64,000 nucleotides of DNA from Gadus chalcogrammus (taxonomy: Eukaryota; Chordata; Actinopteri; Gadiformes; Gadidae). Positions within the stretch are counted from its first letter, which is position 1, and each line of letters begins with the position of its first letter. Under the pieces are notes generated by a model, which saw only the letters and a list, made by a program, of their open reading frames with translations, had not been told where the DNA came from and made no database searches. The translations under genes and the position numbers were made by a program. This document shows positions 24,821-36,900 of the stretch, in pieces. Location of the stretch: contig NC_079432.1 of the NCBI RefSeq assembly GCF_026213295.1, positions 11,127,812 through 11,191,811 of the forward strand, written 5' to 3'.

Positions 24821-25505
24821 ACAAATTAACCCAAGAGGCACTGCTTGGATGTTTTGCTTCAAGCCATGTTCTGACACATTGACACGCGCAAATGAACAAA
24901 ATGAGGATGAGAGAATAAAATAAACTTTTCATTGTTGAAAATGATAATCCATTATGCAATAGTAAACGGTACGTTTGATTCATCAGTCCATATTAAATGC
25001 TGCCTTTATAAGAAAGGGTAAAGCGATCGGTTAAACGGAAGTAGCGGAGCGGGTGACAGGGGACTTGCGGAGACAAGACACTTGCAACCCCTCTGAGGCG
25101 CCGCTTCTCAATCCTATGAAGTATGGAGCCTGCTGATCCACGTTGTTTCTTTATGTCCGCGAATGCGACGGGTTGATCGTGATTCATGATCACTGGAGTT
25201 CCCGATTGAGTCACGGGCGGAAGGCTTCTCCTCGTCTCTCGGTGTGATCGTTTCTGGTATGACACCATGTGTTACTTTTTTCTTCAACATCATCCTTTCC
25301 CTGCCTTTTTTTTTTTAAAATTATTCTATAATATTTGAATCGATATAGTGATGCGTCCAACAGTGTTGGAAAAGCCGGAAAATGATGATTGGTCTTAAAA
25401 AAAAGGGATTTGCACAAACGTTAACCAAACAAACTCAAGGGACTGAAGTATCAGTTTTGTATCTTGTGAACATTCATGAGGGAATTCGTTTTAATGAAGA
25501 AACGC

Positions 25506-25560
<55 letters not shown>

Positions 25561-26985
25561 GTAGGCCTATATATAACGGTTGATCTGGGGCAACCAATTA
25601 TCCAGAGATTTGTTTTCGTTCGACAAACTTTCTGATTCATTCCCATTGTTTTCTGTTCAATGTTGTGTGATTGTTATAATGGTGATTTAAAGTGGACACT
25701 TTAAATACGCGCTCTAAATAAGACAGACACACACGATTGAATAGTTATTTCATAACCCAAGGCAAGGACCACAGCATAGCTCATTAGCGAGCTTGTTCGG
25801 TGGATACAGTGCCACTTAAAAATAAACCACACTTTTTTGGAGTAGCCTTTTCAGGCCTACTCTACTGAAACACAGGTTAGTGGATGTGTTCCTTCTATGC
25901 AGCATCATGGAGGCAGGAGGTAACAGCTATTTTTGTGTTGAACCGAGAAATAATAAGATAATTACTATTCAGCCTTATTAAAAATGAAAATCTGAAATTC
26001 TAAAAAATAAAGTGATATACATGCACAAATGCATCTATACAGTATTTACACTATTATAAAGAGATATTTGAAATCATAATGCATGCATATTTAGTAAGTC
26101 AATGCAAATACAATGAAAACTGTAAGTTTGATATATTGGTTTATTGTGTAGGGAAGATTCAAGTCAGCAAGGTAATAGTTTTAGCCAGCCATCTCTCCAG
26201 CGGTGTTAGTTATACAAAATAGGATACACATAAATATATCAAAATATATAAAAGGAAATACCGACCTGACTTATGTCACCTTCATAATATTATTACTCAT
26301 CAATAATCACAGCAGCCTCTTAGATCAACCGTAACACGTTCCTTGGGGAAAGCTAAATGCTTGGCGTTTGACACTACATAGGCCTGCTGCAGATTAGAGA
26401 TTCAAGCATTTACACTTCAAAACAATTCCAGAAGGTTGACAGGATGTACAGATGTACACAACATGATGCATACCAATTATACTCACAACAGGTGTTGCGT
26501 CAAAGGATATGTGTGATTGAATTGTTAATTTCGAGACGAAGTCTTCCTGATTAGCACTAGCCGTTGGTCACAATGTGGAAGGTTTTCAGTTAATGTCCAG
26601 CAGATGGCACCCAAGACTCAAGTCTTGACATCGCAGTAACAACTATGCTAGAAAGGGTGCGTTTCCCTGCAGCCAAGTTACATCTCTATAGAGAGCATTA
26701 ATGAAGTCAAAGTTATTACCGATGTTTAAAATACATGGAGGATTGGAGAACACTCATTCACACAATTCAAAACCCTGTATCACGTATCCATGTATAGAAG
26801 GATACAGATCTAATTAAACTATTTAACCCCACAGAAAAGAGAAGATGTCACGGCTGGATGATATTCAACCCCCGACCAAAGAGTGTGTAACTGCCAGATA
26901 GGTTTCACACCACCATTCCACTTAGGTTAAAACCTTGAATACAAACCCAAAGACAAGCATGTCTTCAATCTAATTGCTTTCCACT
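24821..26985. other. Intergenic region between begain and rdh14
   Basis: Convergent gene ends face each other here. It contains a GT microsatellite at 25507-25558 and AT-rich DNA. A TTTATT at 26140-26145 would be an AATAAA signal for the - strand rdh14 transcript. A 91-codon - strand frame at 24993-25268 has no recognisable content. Confidence 0.6.
25507..25558. repeat. (GT)n microsatellite
   Basis: GT run of about 50 bp. Confidence 0.97.
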
Positions 26986-27606
26986 TCATTCCGTCAGTCC
27001 CACCATTCTCTCGCTCATCTCCCACAGCCTCTTGGCCGCCTGCACGTCCGTGGCTTTATCCAGCAGCGTGTCCTCCGCACAGTCTGCAAAGTACCTCCCC
27101 GACACGCCCTCCACCAGCGGGGAGCAGGCCAGGTACAGCAGGGTCTGAGCCCCTTGCAGCGCGTTCCTGAAGAAGGCCAGCACGGCCAGGTAGAACAGGG
27201 GCCTTGCCAGCATGGGGATGTGGATGTGCCTGCCCAGCCTTGTCCTCACGATGCCGGGACTCACCGCGTTCACCGTGACCCCGGAGGCCACACCCAGCCG
27301 GCGGGACAGCTCCATGCAGAACAGCAGGTTGGCAAGCTTGCTCTGGCTGTAGCAGAAGGCCTTGTCGTAGCCGCGCTCGCTGTTGGGGTCGTCAAAGTTG
27401 ATGTGACCGTACTTGTAGAGCTTGGAGGAGACCACCACCACCCGGCCGGCCTCTGCCGCCTTCAGCCGGTCCAGCAGGAGGTGGGTGAGCAGGAAGTGGC
27501 CCAGGTGGTTGACGCCGAACTGCATCTCGAAGCCCTCCACCGTTTTGGTGTAGGGACATTGGTAGACGCCTGCGTTGTTGATGAGAACGTCTATCTTTGA
27601 CTCCTC
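26986..27606 (-). CDS. rdh14: rdh14 exon 2
   Basis: 206 codons plus stop. The acceptor on the - strand reads CCAATCAG before GAGGAGTCAAAG. It holds NNAG, the catalytic Ser/Tyr/Lys and the substrate-binding C-terminal part. Confidence 0.94.
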   Translation of the reverse strand, partial: EESKIDVLINNAGVYQCPYTKTVEGFEMQFGVNHLGHFLLTHLLLDRLKAAEAGRVVVVSSKLYKYGHINFDDPNSERGYDKAFCYSQSKLANLLFCMELSRRLGVASGVTVNAVSPGIVRTRLGRHIHIPMLARPLFYLAVLAFFRNALQGAQTLLYLACSPLVEGVSGRYFADCAEDTLLDKATDVQAAKRLWEMSERMVGLTE

Positions 27607-28421
27607 CTGATTGGGCCAGAGAGAATCTTTACTTTAAAATGGCATCAAGTGGTTCCATTTAAGGGAGAACAAAAAACACTAGTAGATTGGTTTGCATTTT
27701 AGATGACCACCGCTAGGTTAAACACATTCCATTGCATGCATAACCTATTGTCCTAAAGGTTACTGTAGTATTGTTGTAAATGTAGTATACAGGCGTTTAA
27801 GTAATTATACTTTTAATTGCTTAAATTATACTTCTAATTTTAAACTCGGAGATTGGTGACCTATATATTTCAGTACCATGGACAACGCCTCATCTGTTTA
27901 ACTTTGCGCCGAGAGCTATAGAAAGAACTGAACAACAGAAAATAAAGGGCCATTGTCCTTGACAATACAGGAACTGCACTAAACCAACTCCAAAGACCTG
28001 CACAATGCTATTATGCTTTTCCAAATTACTTAGATGTTGAATTGACTAATCTGAAGTTAACACTTACCTTATTAATAACTTCGCAAAATTCCCGGACCGA
28101 TGAAAGCGACGCCAGGTCCAAGTGTTTAACGATAACTTCACCAGTATTTGGTCCAGCTTCTTTTCTGATATCTCGGGCTGCTTGTTCTGCGCTTTCCCGA
28201 TCCCGACACGCCATGATCACCCGGGCCTGGAGTTTCACCAACTCCCCGGCCACTGCCTTTCCTATACCGCAGTTGGCACCGGTTACGACCACCGTTTTCC
28301 CCCGCATCATGTCAGCATGATAGCGGAGAAGCTCCACAGCTTTCTGCCGGGGAAATATTCGACGCATGATAAGCAGCACACCGCCGCCGACGACCGCAGC
28401 AATGATCACTGCTGTTGTCAT
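26986..28421 (-). CDS. rdh14: rdh14-like retinol dehydrogenase (gene-level entry, two exons)
   Basis: A short-chain dehydrogenase/reductase of the RDH11-14 group: NADP(H)-dependent interconversion of retinol and retinal (or related lipid aldehydes) at a membrane. Exons 28421-28068 and 27606-26986 join in phase 0 to give 324 residues, near the usual length for RDH14. Residues 5-19 form a hydrophobic N-terminal anchor. The cofactor motif TGANCGIG is at 47-54, NNAG at 128-131, catalytic Ser near 178-179 and YSQSK at 204-208. The stretches [20 protein letters not shown] and LGRHIHIP, and the ending [10 protein letters not shown], are typical of RDH14 rather than RDH11/12. The start is the ATG at 28421; a TTG seven codons upstream is not used. 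All catalytic residues are intact. Confidence 0.92.
27607..28067 (-). other. rdh14: rdh14 intron
   Basis: A single 461-bp AT-rich intron with GTAAGT donor and CAG acceptor on the - strand. Confidence 0.85.
28068..28421 (-). CDS. rdh14: rdh14 exon 1
   Basis: 118 codons from ATG at 28421 to AATAAG, followed by GTAAGT. Encodes the membrane anchor, the Rossmann cofactor motif and VIMACRDR, where the basic residues favour NADP. Confidence 0.94.
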
Positions 28422-28918
28422 TGAAGCCAGTAAAAGTGTCAAACGACCAGGTTGAAAATATCTGAAGGGTAGCGGTCAGTGTACAGAACCCACTACACCG
28501 TTTGTTTTGTAACAGGGATTTGAACCGGAAGTACTACGACGAGGGAAATATTTATATTGCGGTCATCAAATTAAAAGCCCGCTTGCATTCAAAATACAAA
28601 TTAAGCACTTATACATTACTCTTTAAAGTACTATTTATTAAAACGAAAGCCCAATTATTTATACGGAAGAGGATTAGGGCCACACGTTGAATTATGACTT
28701 TATACTCAGAATAATGATTTTAATCTCAGAATTAAAAGAAAAAATGTAGCCCATATCCTCTTCCGTATTTTCTCGCAATAGTTTGTAATAAATGTGAAAT
28801 GGCTTGTAAATGTAATGTAATAATTTATTTTTGATTAAAAAATCAAAAAATACGTATGGATACACATTTTTTTATGTTTGTACGTTTACTGAGCTGGATT
28901 TAACTTAATTTGATTTTA
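28422..28918. other. rdh14 upstream region
   Basis: Expected 5' UTR and promoter side of rdh14, becoming AT-rich after about 28550. No TATA box or other element could be assigned. Confidence 0.4.
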
Positions 28919-28926
28919 TGAATATC

Positions 28927-29158
28927 CAGTGTTGGGCAAGTTACTTTAACAAAGAAATTAGTTACTGTTACTAGTTACTAGACTCAAAAAGAAACTTAAG
29001 TAGTTGCTCCTTACAAATTATAAAAGTAACTATTGCGTTACTTTCAAGTACATTTTTAAATGATCAAATCAATCGATTACTCGTTACTGAAAAAATTAAT
29101 GCCGTTGACGCCGTTATTTATAATGCCATTATTTATAACGCCATTATTCCCATCACTG
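28927..29158. mobile_element. hAT-type MITE
   Basis: A 232-bp element. Left end CAGTGTTGGGCAAGTTACTT; right end reads, inverted, CAGTGATGGGAATAATGGCG. It is flanked by near-identical 8-bp direct repeats TGAATATC (28919-28926) and TGACTATC (29159-29166), the hAT target-duplication length. The interior has repeated GTTACT/AGTAAC words. Non-coding. Confidence 0.85.
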
Positions 29159-29166
29159 TGACTATC

Positions 29167-30043
29167 ACAGAAAACATGTCCTCTGTTCATAACCAACTTG
29201 TAGGCATTTTAAATGATTTAGCACATTTTATCCCAGCCAGGATAAGATTATAGGGGCCTGGATATATTAAAGAATAAACAATGACCATATTAAAAAAGAA
29301 ATACATCCTATAAATAACACTTCCTATAAATATAATTTCATGGAATTACCCCTTTTATTGCAGGAAAAATTATCGCGTACTGGCAATTATAATGGATTGG
29401 AATGAACTACGAGACGACTTCCATGCATCACTTATTTCTTACCACAAGCATCCAATGTTAATGACATGATCAGATTAATGAGGGTGCCAGCAGAGAGGGA
29501 AAACATCCATTAAGTTCTTCAGAACCGAGAAGCGGATGCAATTCTCCATTAGGAAATATATTCTGAAAACAAAATCATCTAAAAGATTCTAGGAATTCCC
29601 TTCAGCACAGAGTCTAACTATTGATCCATGTCCTCTTAGCTTTCAGAACAAACTGTCTGTGTTTCCAGTCTGGTCTCTCTGTTCTTTCTTTTTCTTGTCT
29701 CATTAATCCTGCTATAGCCTTTCGCTTCAGCATGGCTATCGGACCCAAGTCCATAAAGCTTCCCTTCAGAGCAGCTTCACGTCCCATACAGCCCAGCACA
29801 CACAGCACTCAGTCATGCAGTCTTGGCCCATGTTCCTGGTGGTCCCATTTTGGATCAGTCTGGAATTATGGCTCCTAACTGCTTGGGGATGAAGATCATG
29901 TGGCAAGAGCTGGCTAAAGCCCAGGAGGAAGACTGAATGATAGACTTTCTCATGGTGCAGACCATGGGTCAATGCCCTATTGTGTCTATATTTTTGTTAC
30001 ATGTCATGTAGTTAAAAAAGTGCTAAGAAAATAAGGTACAAAT
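29167..30043. other. Intergenic, no gene recognised
   Basis: AT-rich and mixed sequence without exon-like structure on either strand. Confidence 0.55.
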
Positions 30044-30044
30044 A

Positions 30045-30193
<149 letters not shown>

Positions 30194-30892
30194 CACGTGT
30201 GGAAATTCAACCTGAATGCTCCCAGCACAAGTTGCCTGTCTTAATTTGGGTGCTTTTGTAACCTCAATGTACTGGAAATGCCCCTTACATACATTCCTTT
30301 TCAACAAAATGAAGCAGAATTGGTAGAGGAGGCAAGAGAAGTGTCTTACAAATAGTGTGTATAGTGTATAGAGTGTGCCATAGGCCATACTCTCGACCAC
30401 AAACTGAGCTCTTCCTTCTCTATCCCACATGAAAACTAAACAAAAATAGCAAGCCCTTTGAATGTGTCTTCAGGCAATCTTAAAATCCAAGGAAAAATAT
30501 TTTAAATCACAATGAAAGACTGTTTTATTATTGTCTATCATTATTTCACATTGCTTGCTGATGTATATTCCCATTACAACCCATAAGGCACTCATCTACT
30601 AGCCTACTCTACAGCAGATATAGTGAAATGAAACAAATGTTGGCGGCTGGCGCTGTCCTGTTTCTTCACTTCCTCATGCAACAGTCTGTCGTTCTAGTCG
30701 GGAAACGTTTCATCAGTTCCTGTCGGCTTGTTATGTTGCTACAAGGGAGACACAGTGTTGCTGCTTTAATTGCCAGATCATTGCAGTCGATTGGAGGAAT
30801 AGAGGGCGGCAGAGCTTATGCGTTCTGGTCGACGCGTTAAGACCTCGTTTCGGATGTAACTCTAGGATTTGGTCCTATCGCCGGAGTCAAGA
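30194..30892. promoter_or_regulatory. Upstream region of the cytokine receptor gene
   Basis: Non-coding sequence running up to the receptor start codon. The promoter must lie here or be reached through an upstream exon, but no core promoter element can be assigned with confidence. Confidence 0.35.
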
Positions 30893-30947
30893 ATGTATTT
30901 AGTTGCTGTTTTAATCATTCTTGTAGAAATTCAAGCAACTTCTGAAG
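30893..30947 (+). CDS. Receptor exon 1: signal peptide
   Basis: MYLVAVLIILVEIQATSE plus one base, then GTAATT. Hydrophobic core typical of a signal peptide. Phase 1, as usual for this family. Confidence 0.85.
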
Positions 30948-33900
30948 GTAATTTTCATTCATCTTTATTGTACATGAGTGGTTATTAGGCCCTATCGTAA
31001 CGTTAGGCCTATTTTAATTTGTCGTTTTTGATAGTTCTTGAATTTCAAAGGCTACTTTTTGTCATTACATGTATATTTAATCTACTCTCCATCTGTGTGC
31101 GTTCACAAACAGAACAAGAAAAGAAGAAAAATCCAACGTGTGCCGTTTTTCCTAAAAATCAACACGTTCAATTTGGCTCCGAGGTTCAGGTCACCTGTCA
31201 GAGTTCCTGTAGCGAGGGTCACATCTACTGGATGGTGAACGGTCAAGTGATGGCTGACAGATTCTCCAAGTCCATCAACTCCTCTCATACTGTTCTGTCC
31301 TTGAAGAATTTCACTTACCAAAGTGCTATAATACAATGCCATAGTGTATTTAATGACCTTGTTTTAGATGGGACCAACATCAAAACATACAGTAAGATAA
31401 TATATTTACTTATATTTTTGTATATTACATAGGTAACAGTTGATAGGATGACAGGTCGGCTTAGCTCAGGAGGTAGACCAGTTGTCTTGTAACTGAAAGG
31501 CTGCTAGTTCGATCCCCTGCTCCTCCTAGCTGAGTGCTAACTGCTTCTGATGAGCTGGCTGTCACCTTGCTTGACTCTGCCGTCGGTGTGTCAATGTGTG
31601 TATTAACAGATGTAAATCGCCTTGGATAAAAGCAGCTGCTGAATGCCCTAATTGTAATGACACCTTTAGACATCTTTTTTCCCATCTACAGCAAAACCCA
31701 GCAATGTATCGTGTCTCATACGTCTTAATAGAACAGCGGAAGGTTTCCCAAAGATGGTCTGTAATTGGGAGCATGCCATGAGTTCCTCATGGAAAATAAC
31801 CTATACCGTACAGAGTACATGGTGAGTTTCAACTTTGTTTCTGAAAATCAGTCTTGGACAGTCTTTTTCATGACCTAATATGAATGAATGTTTCTGTTTA
31901 AGTGACAGTTGCTCGGACCTAAAGATTGCCTACTGCAACTCAGGGACGACCTCATGTGTTTTCAAGATCTTACCAGTTCTTGCAAGAAACTTCTCCATTG
32001 TTGTGAAAGCCAATTCCAGAAGCTGGGAGGTTAAATCAGACATGTATTCATTTGACCCTTTCCAAATCTGTAAGTTATGTCGGAAGATAAAAAATCGCAC
32101 AATTTAAATGTGACAATTGAGCACTGGGTTTAGAAATGTATTTACCTACTGTCATTATTCTCTCTTGTTTTTAGGGGTGCTTGCCCCTCCAGAACTACAC
32201 GTGACCGCTCTCGTCAGCTACCTGCTTGTCGGGTGGAACCAATCAGACACCATCGGGAACATTATTCACTGTCAAGTCCGATACAGTCAGGTGACTCCTC
32301 CATTGTGTCATTCCCTTTTATCATCCTGTTTCTGGGAAGAAATGCTTTAAAAAAAACCTGAATATTACACTGATTGCTTTGTCTTTTGTATGTCTTGTTG
32401 CCGTATCTAGGTTCTCGACAACAGAACTGAGGTGGTAAGTGAGCCAATCTTTTGACACATTTATACGGCTGAATTAATATGATTATGTTAAGAGTGTTTG
32501 CTTCATGTTGGACACTGATACAGAGAATCCCTCTGCCTTTTATAGGCAGGGATGCTAAAACGTAACCTGCTGTTACCTACATGCAATCTCGATAATTTCG
32601 CATCACTTTTATCTTTGTATTCTCCCTGTTTTAGCAGGTGGTCAACAAGTCCCTGACTAGAAAGGATAAGAGGGCATGGGTCACCATTGAGGGCGTAGAG
32701 TCGTGTGTCGTCTACACCGTGTCTGCCCGCTGTGCCGTGGACAGGTCTCCCTGGAGTGAATGGAGCCTGGGGCAGACGGCCGTGTCCCTGCTGAATCGTA
32801 AGCACTGCCTACCGCCTTTCCCCGGGCTAACCATGATACCCAGAATGTCTAGTGCCGATGGCTCTCTATGCTTTCTGATTCACCATTTCTACAGTACTGT
32901 GTTGAGGTCACTTGTATTTCCATATGAATAAGAACATTATTGGGTGGTCCACACAGTCACACGGTGTTGTATGGTAAGCGTGTGACGATTGTGTTTAAAA
33001 TTGTGGGACTGCACTTGGGTAATAATGCTCCTATATATTGTTTGAATGAAGTGAAACACATTGGAAATATGTGACATCTCTTACAGCAAAGACCTTTCAA
33101 TTCAACCTGTGGAGAAAGGTTGTTCAACAAAAGAGCAGTGGTGTGCGAGAAGTTAAAGTAATGTGGACGGTAAGGAGGCTGTGCAGAAACACTGACGCTA
33201 TTTTAATTATAGTTATATACGTGACAGTAATTCCACTAAACAACCCATCATTTAACCAGCTAATTCATCTTTAATTTCCAATCTGTTAAAAAGGAGATAC
33301 CCCAGACCTGCAAAGAAGAATACACATATTACGTTGACTATCTTCTCTACACGCCATTGTCTGCAACATCAAACAATGGGGGTTCTGTGTGTAGCCCTTT
33401 GAGCTGCTTCATCTCTTTGGCTCCTGAAGCTCATGTTATCCGGCTCTCAATCCTCCAAAATGAACTCTCTGTTGCAAACAAGACTGTTTACGTTCCGGCC
33501 GTTGGAGAGAGTGAGTGGCATTTGTATTTTTTTCTGGTAAATTGGCAACATTCATTTGCATGAAGTTAGGAATTAGGATTGTAGTTTGATGTAAAAGTGT
33601 GTGTGTGTGTGTGTGTGTGCTTCTCAGCCCTGCCTCAGGTCAGTGACATCCAGGCTTCGGCACACGGCGGTATTATCCAAGTGAACTGGCAAGCTCCCCG
33701 TCACAATGTGAGCGGTTACATCGTGGACTGGACCGATGACGGGAAAACATATTTCTGGAAGAGGAGCAACCATACCGAAACCAAACTATATGGTGGGTTT
33801 AAAAAGAGACGTTGAGCAGATGTGGTGGTAGGGCACAGATTGAGGTCGGATGGCCCGATGATGGGAGTAGGGAAGGAATGATGCTGGATGAATGGATGTG

Positions 33901-36900
33901 TGTTAGCCATTTAAGGTGTTTCCCTTGTTTGTGTGTCGTTTTAGCTTTAGCAAATACCTACGAGGGATGGGGCGATAGGGGGAATGGGTCAACCTAGTAG
34001 CAATTGTAAGTGCTTTGCACTTGATACATCTTTACTGTTCCGACAGTGACAAATTGTTTCACCTTATTCTGGCAAATGTGCTTATGCTCGCTTTGAATAA
34101 TAGTGTCTACTAAATGCCCTCAATGTAAATGTAATGAGTACTGGTGACATTTTTTTTATTTGTGTGGTGCCCTATTGGAGAGTCATTGAGGCATTTTGAT
34201 AAAAAACAAGATGGCGGCCGCTGACATGTAATACAGTTCATTGCTCTGATTGGTTGTCGGTCTATCCAATTGCGTCGAGATGCATTTCGGCAGCGTTGAT
34301 AACAATCCCTGACAAAGCAGATTTAAACACATCTGGCTCCAGACTTGTACACAATTGCGTATATGTCTGGCGATGACAGGCCCTGGTTCCACGGCACTTA
34401 TGGGTGGTCTGTATTTTCTGGTTTACATAATTGTTTCTTTTTTTATCTTGCAGATCTTAGGGACTTTCGTCTGTACAACATTACGGTGACTCCTGTTTTT
34501 AGTAACAAGACAGGGCATGGGAAAAAAGCACCACAGGTGTGCTCACGAAGAAGAGGTAACTGTGTTTAGAGAGATTGAGATTTATACATGTATTCATCTG
34601 TGTTTTACCTACTACTAAGTTCATGTTGTGTGCACAGTTCCACAGGCCATCTACATCTCTGAACTTCGTCCTGAAGACACCAGGGCTTATGTGAGATGGA
34701 AAATCGAGGCAGAGGACAAATGTAGCACAGCTGTTGAAAACTTTACTGTTTTTTGCAGACAGGTGGAAAAAGTCCCTCCAGTCATGCTGTACAGTAAGTT
34801 CACCAAGAGGGTCATTGGTGTGTTGGTTGAGTCTGTTAAACTAGGGTTTTCTCCCCATGTTTCAAAGTCAAGACTTTGCGTGTCTTCTGTACTTGTATGT
34901 AGACCAATCTGTCAGTTGCACCCAGCGGAGAGCTGTACTAGAAAACCTGAAACAATCTACCAAGTACGGAGTAATTGTTATGGCCATGGGACACACAGGC
35001 AATATCAGCAGCACGGAAACACACTTTCAGACTCAGAAACATGGTAAGTGAAGTTATTGAAGTTTGAACAATGCCATATGTATTACACAATATTTTAGCT
35101 TTTCCTTTTTGGAATTTACAAATGTTGTTATTAATTGGAACATTATATTTATGCTGGTGTTTTGAAACTCAAACCATAAACTAGTAAATGCATTTCCTGC
35201 AGTAAAGGCGTGAGTGCTGTTGCACAAAGAAGGTTGAAAATATGTTTTAATAAAGCCACATAGATTAAGATGCAAAGAAATGTTAAAAAAAAAAAAATCT
35301 GAAAGTTCAAAACTGATAGACGCTGAATTGCATTATCTGAAGAAGCAAAGTGATAACAAGAAATAGAAATACATTGTTACAAAAGCTGGAAGCTAAACTG
35401 TAATACTGTCAAAGCTGGAAGATAGTAGTAGTAGTATTGGTACTAGCTCTAGTAGTAGTAGTGGTAGTAGTAATGGTATTAGTATCAGTAGCTGAAGTAA
35501 TAGTGGTACCAGCCGCACAAACGTATGCCATATGAAAGGTATAGTACTGATTGATGTTTGTAGAAAGAATTATAATAATCCCAGCCGAATTTGGGTATAC
35601 TCGCCTTTTGCATTACCTGCAGTTGAACATTTGAACATTGGAATGGAGACTTTAGGTGTGAAATTGAGGAAGGAGATATGTCATGGTCTGTGTCGTGTTT
35701 TGGTGTGTTTTCCTGTGTTTCCCTCCTGTGTTGATTACTGCTCCCTCCCCTAATGTGTCTCAGCTGTTCCTCGTTGCGTGTCTTGTGTTTGGTATTCAAG
35801 CCCTTGTCTTTCCTTTGTTCCTTGTGCCGTCATTGTGGTTTGTTGGTCCTGCGTGTTCTCTGTAGTTACCCGTGTTCCCTTGCTCCTTGCTCCTTGCCTT
35901 AGCCTTTTGGCGGAAATAAAGTGCAGTTTTTCCCTACCCGTCTGCATCTGGGTCCTACCTGCCTGCCTGCACCCACAACCTTAACAAGATATGTCCCAAA
36001 GTTTGTAGGAAAGAAGAAGACAGAAAGAATAAGACTGAAGAAAAGAAGTTGAGCGCTGCATGCAGCACTCACCTAAAAATAGATATCAAAATGGAAAAGC
36101 TAATAATACTGTGTTTCTTTACTAGGAACACTGAGGCAACATTTTAGTTTGTCTCACTCACCAAAAACCTTGATTAAATCTAAAGAAATCCGCCTGCCGC
36201 CGTTCATCTGCTTGCTGAGCAGCGAAGAGATACAGCGAAGAGATACTCTGCATAACTTAATATATTGCATATATTGTGGTTTCTCTTCTTGCCTTCGTAG
36301 ATCCTGTTCTGGTCTTGGTGATGACTATATGTGTAACGCTGTTGTTTTTTAGCCTGTCCATTTTCGGAGTTTGCTGTGTCTGGTAGGTTTAAATGATTTA
36401 CTGTTAATATTAATGATTTGCCTACAATAATGTGATCAACAGCATTCGTAACTGCATGAATCATGGGATAAACAAATGAACAGTCACCAAACAGGAATGA
36501 TTATTATTCAGTTGTACACAATCTCTTTTATCTAGGATGTGCTCAATTACTATATTGTTACAGAACATGGTTATTCAAACTCTTATAGGGCTTAAACTTC
36601 TTCAAAGTTTAATTTATAATAATGTTATTAATTTTACTCTCAGGTACAAGACGTTCTTAGGAAAGATGGTACCCAATCCTGGTCACAGTTCATTGGCACT
36701 GTGGCCCTCCCAGAGCAACCAGAAGGTGAGGTTTATTTTCTGTTTATAAATGGTACATTACCCGGACTAATAATTGGACGATACACTCGAATTTGTCTTT
36801 TATTTATTTTGGAATATATGAAAGATTCTCTGTGTAGAATGTTGTGGCATCTAGTAGAACAGACATCGCACACAAATTGAATACAATTTTATAATTATGT

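Noticed and set aside
24993..25268. 91-codon - strand frame near the begain 3' end
   Set aside because: No splice partners, no family resemblance and mixed composition; treated as chance.
26974..27600. 208-codon + strand frame
   Set aside because: Antisense shadow of rdh14 exon 2, whose - strand frame has all SDR motifs.
31455..31530. Possible tRNA gene
   Set aside because: A and B boxes are present, but the body continues into a LINE-type tail and the acceptor stem is not paired, so it is a SINE.
35679..35986. Possible intact endogenous retrovirus
   Set aside because: Only a single LTR is present, with no internal coding region between its target duplicates.
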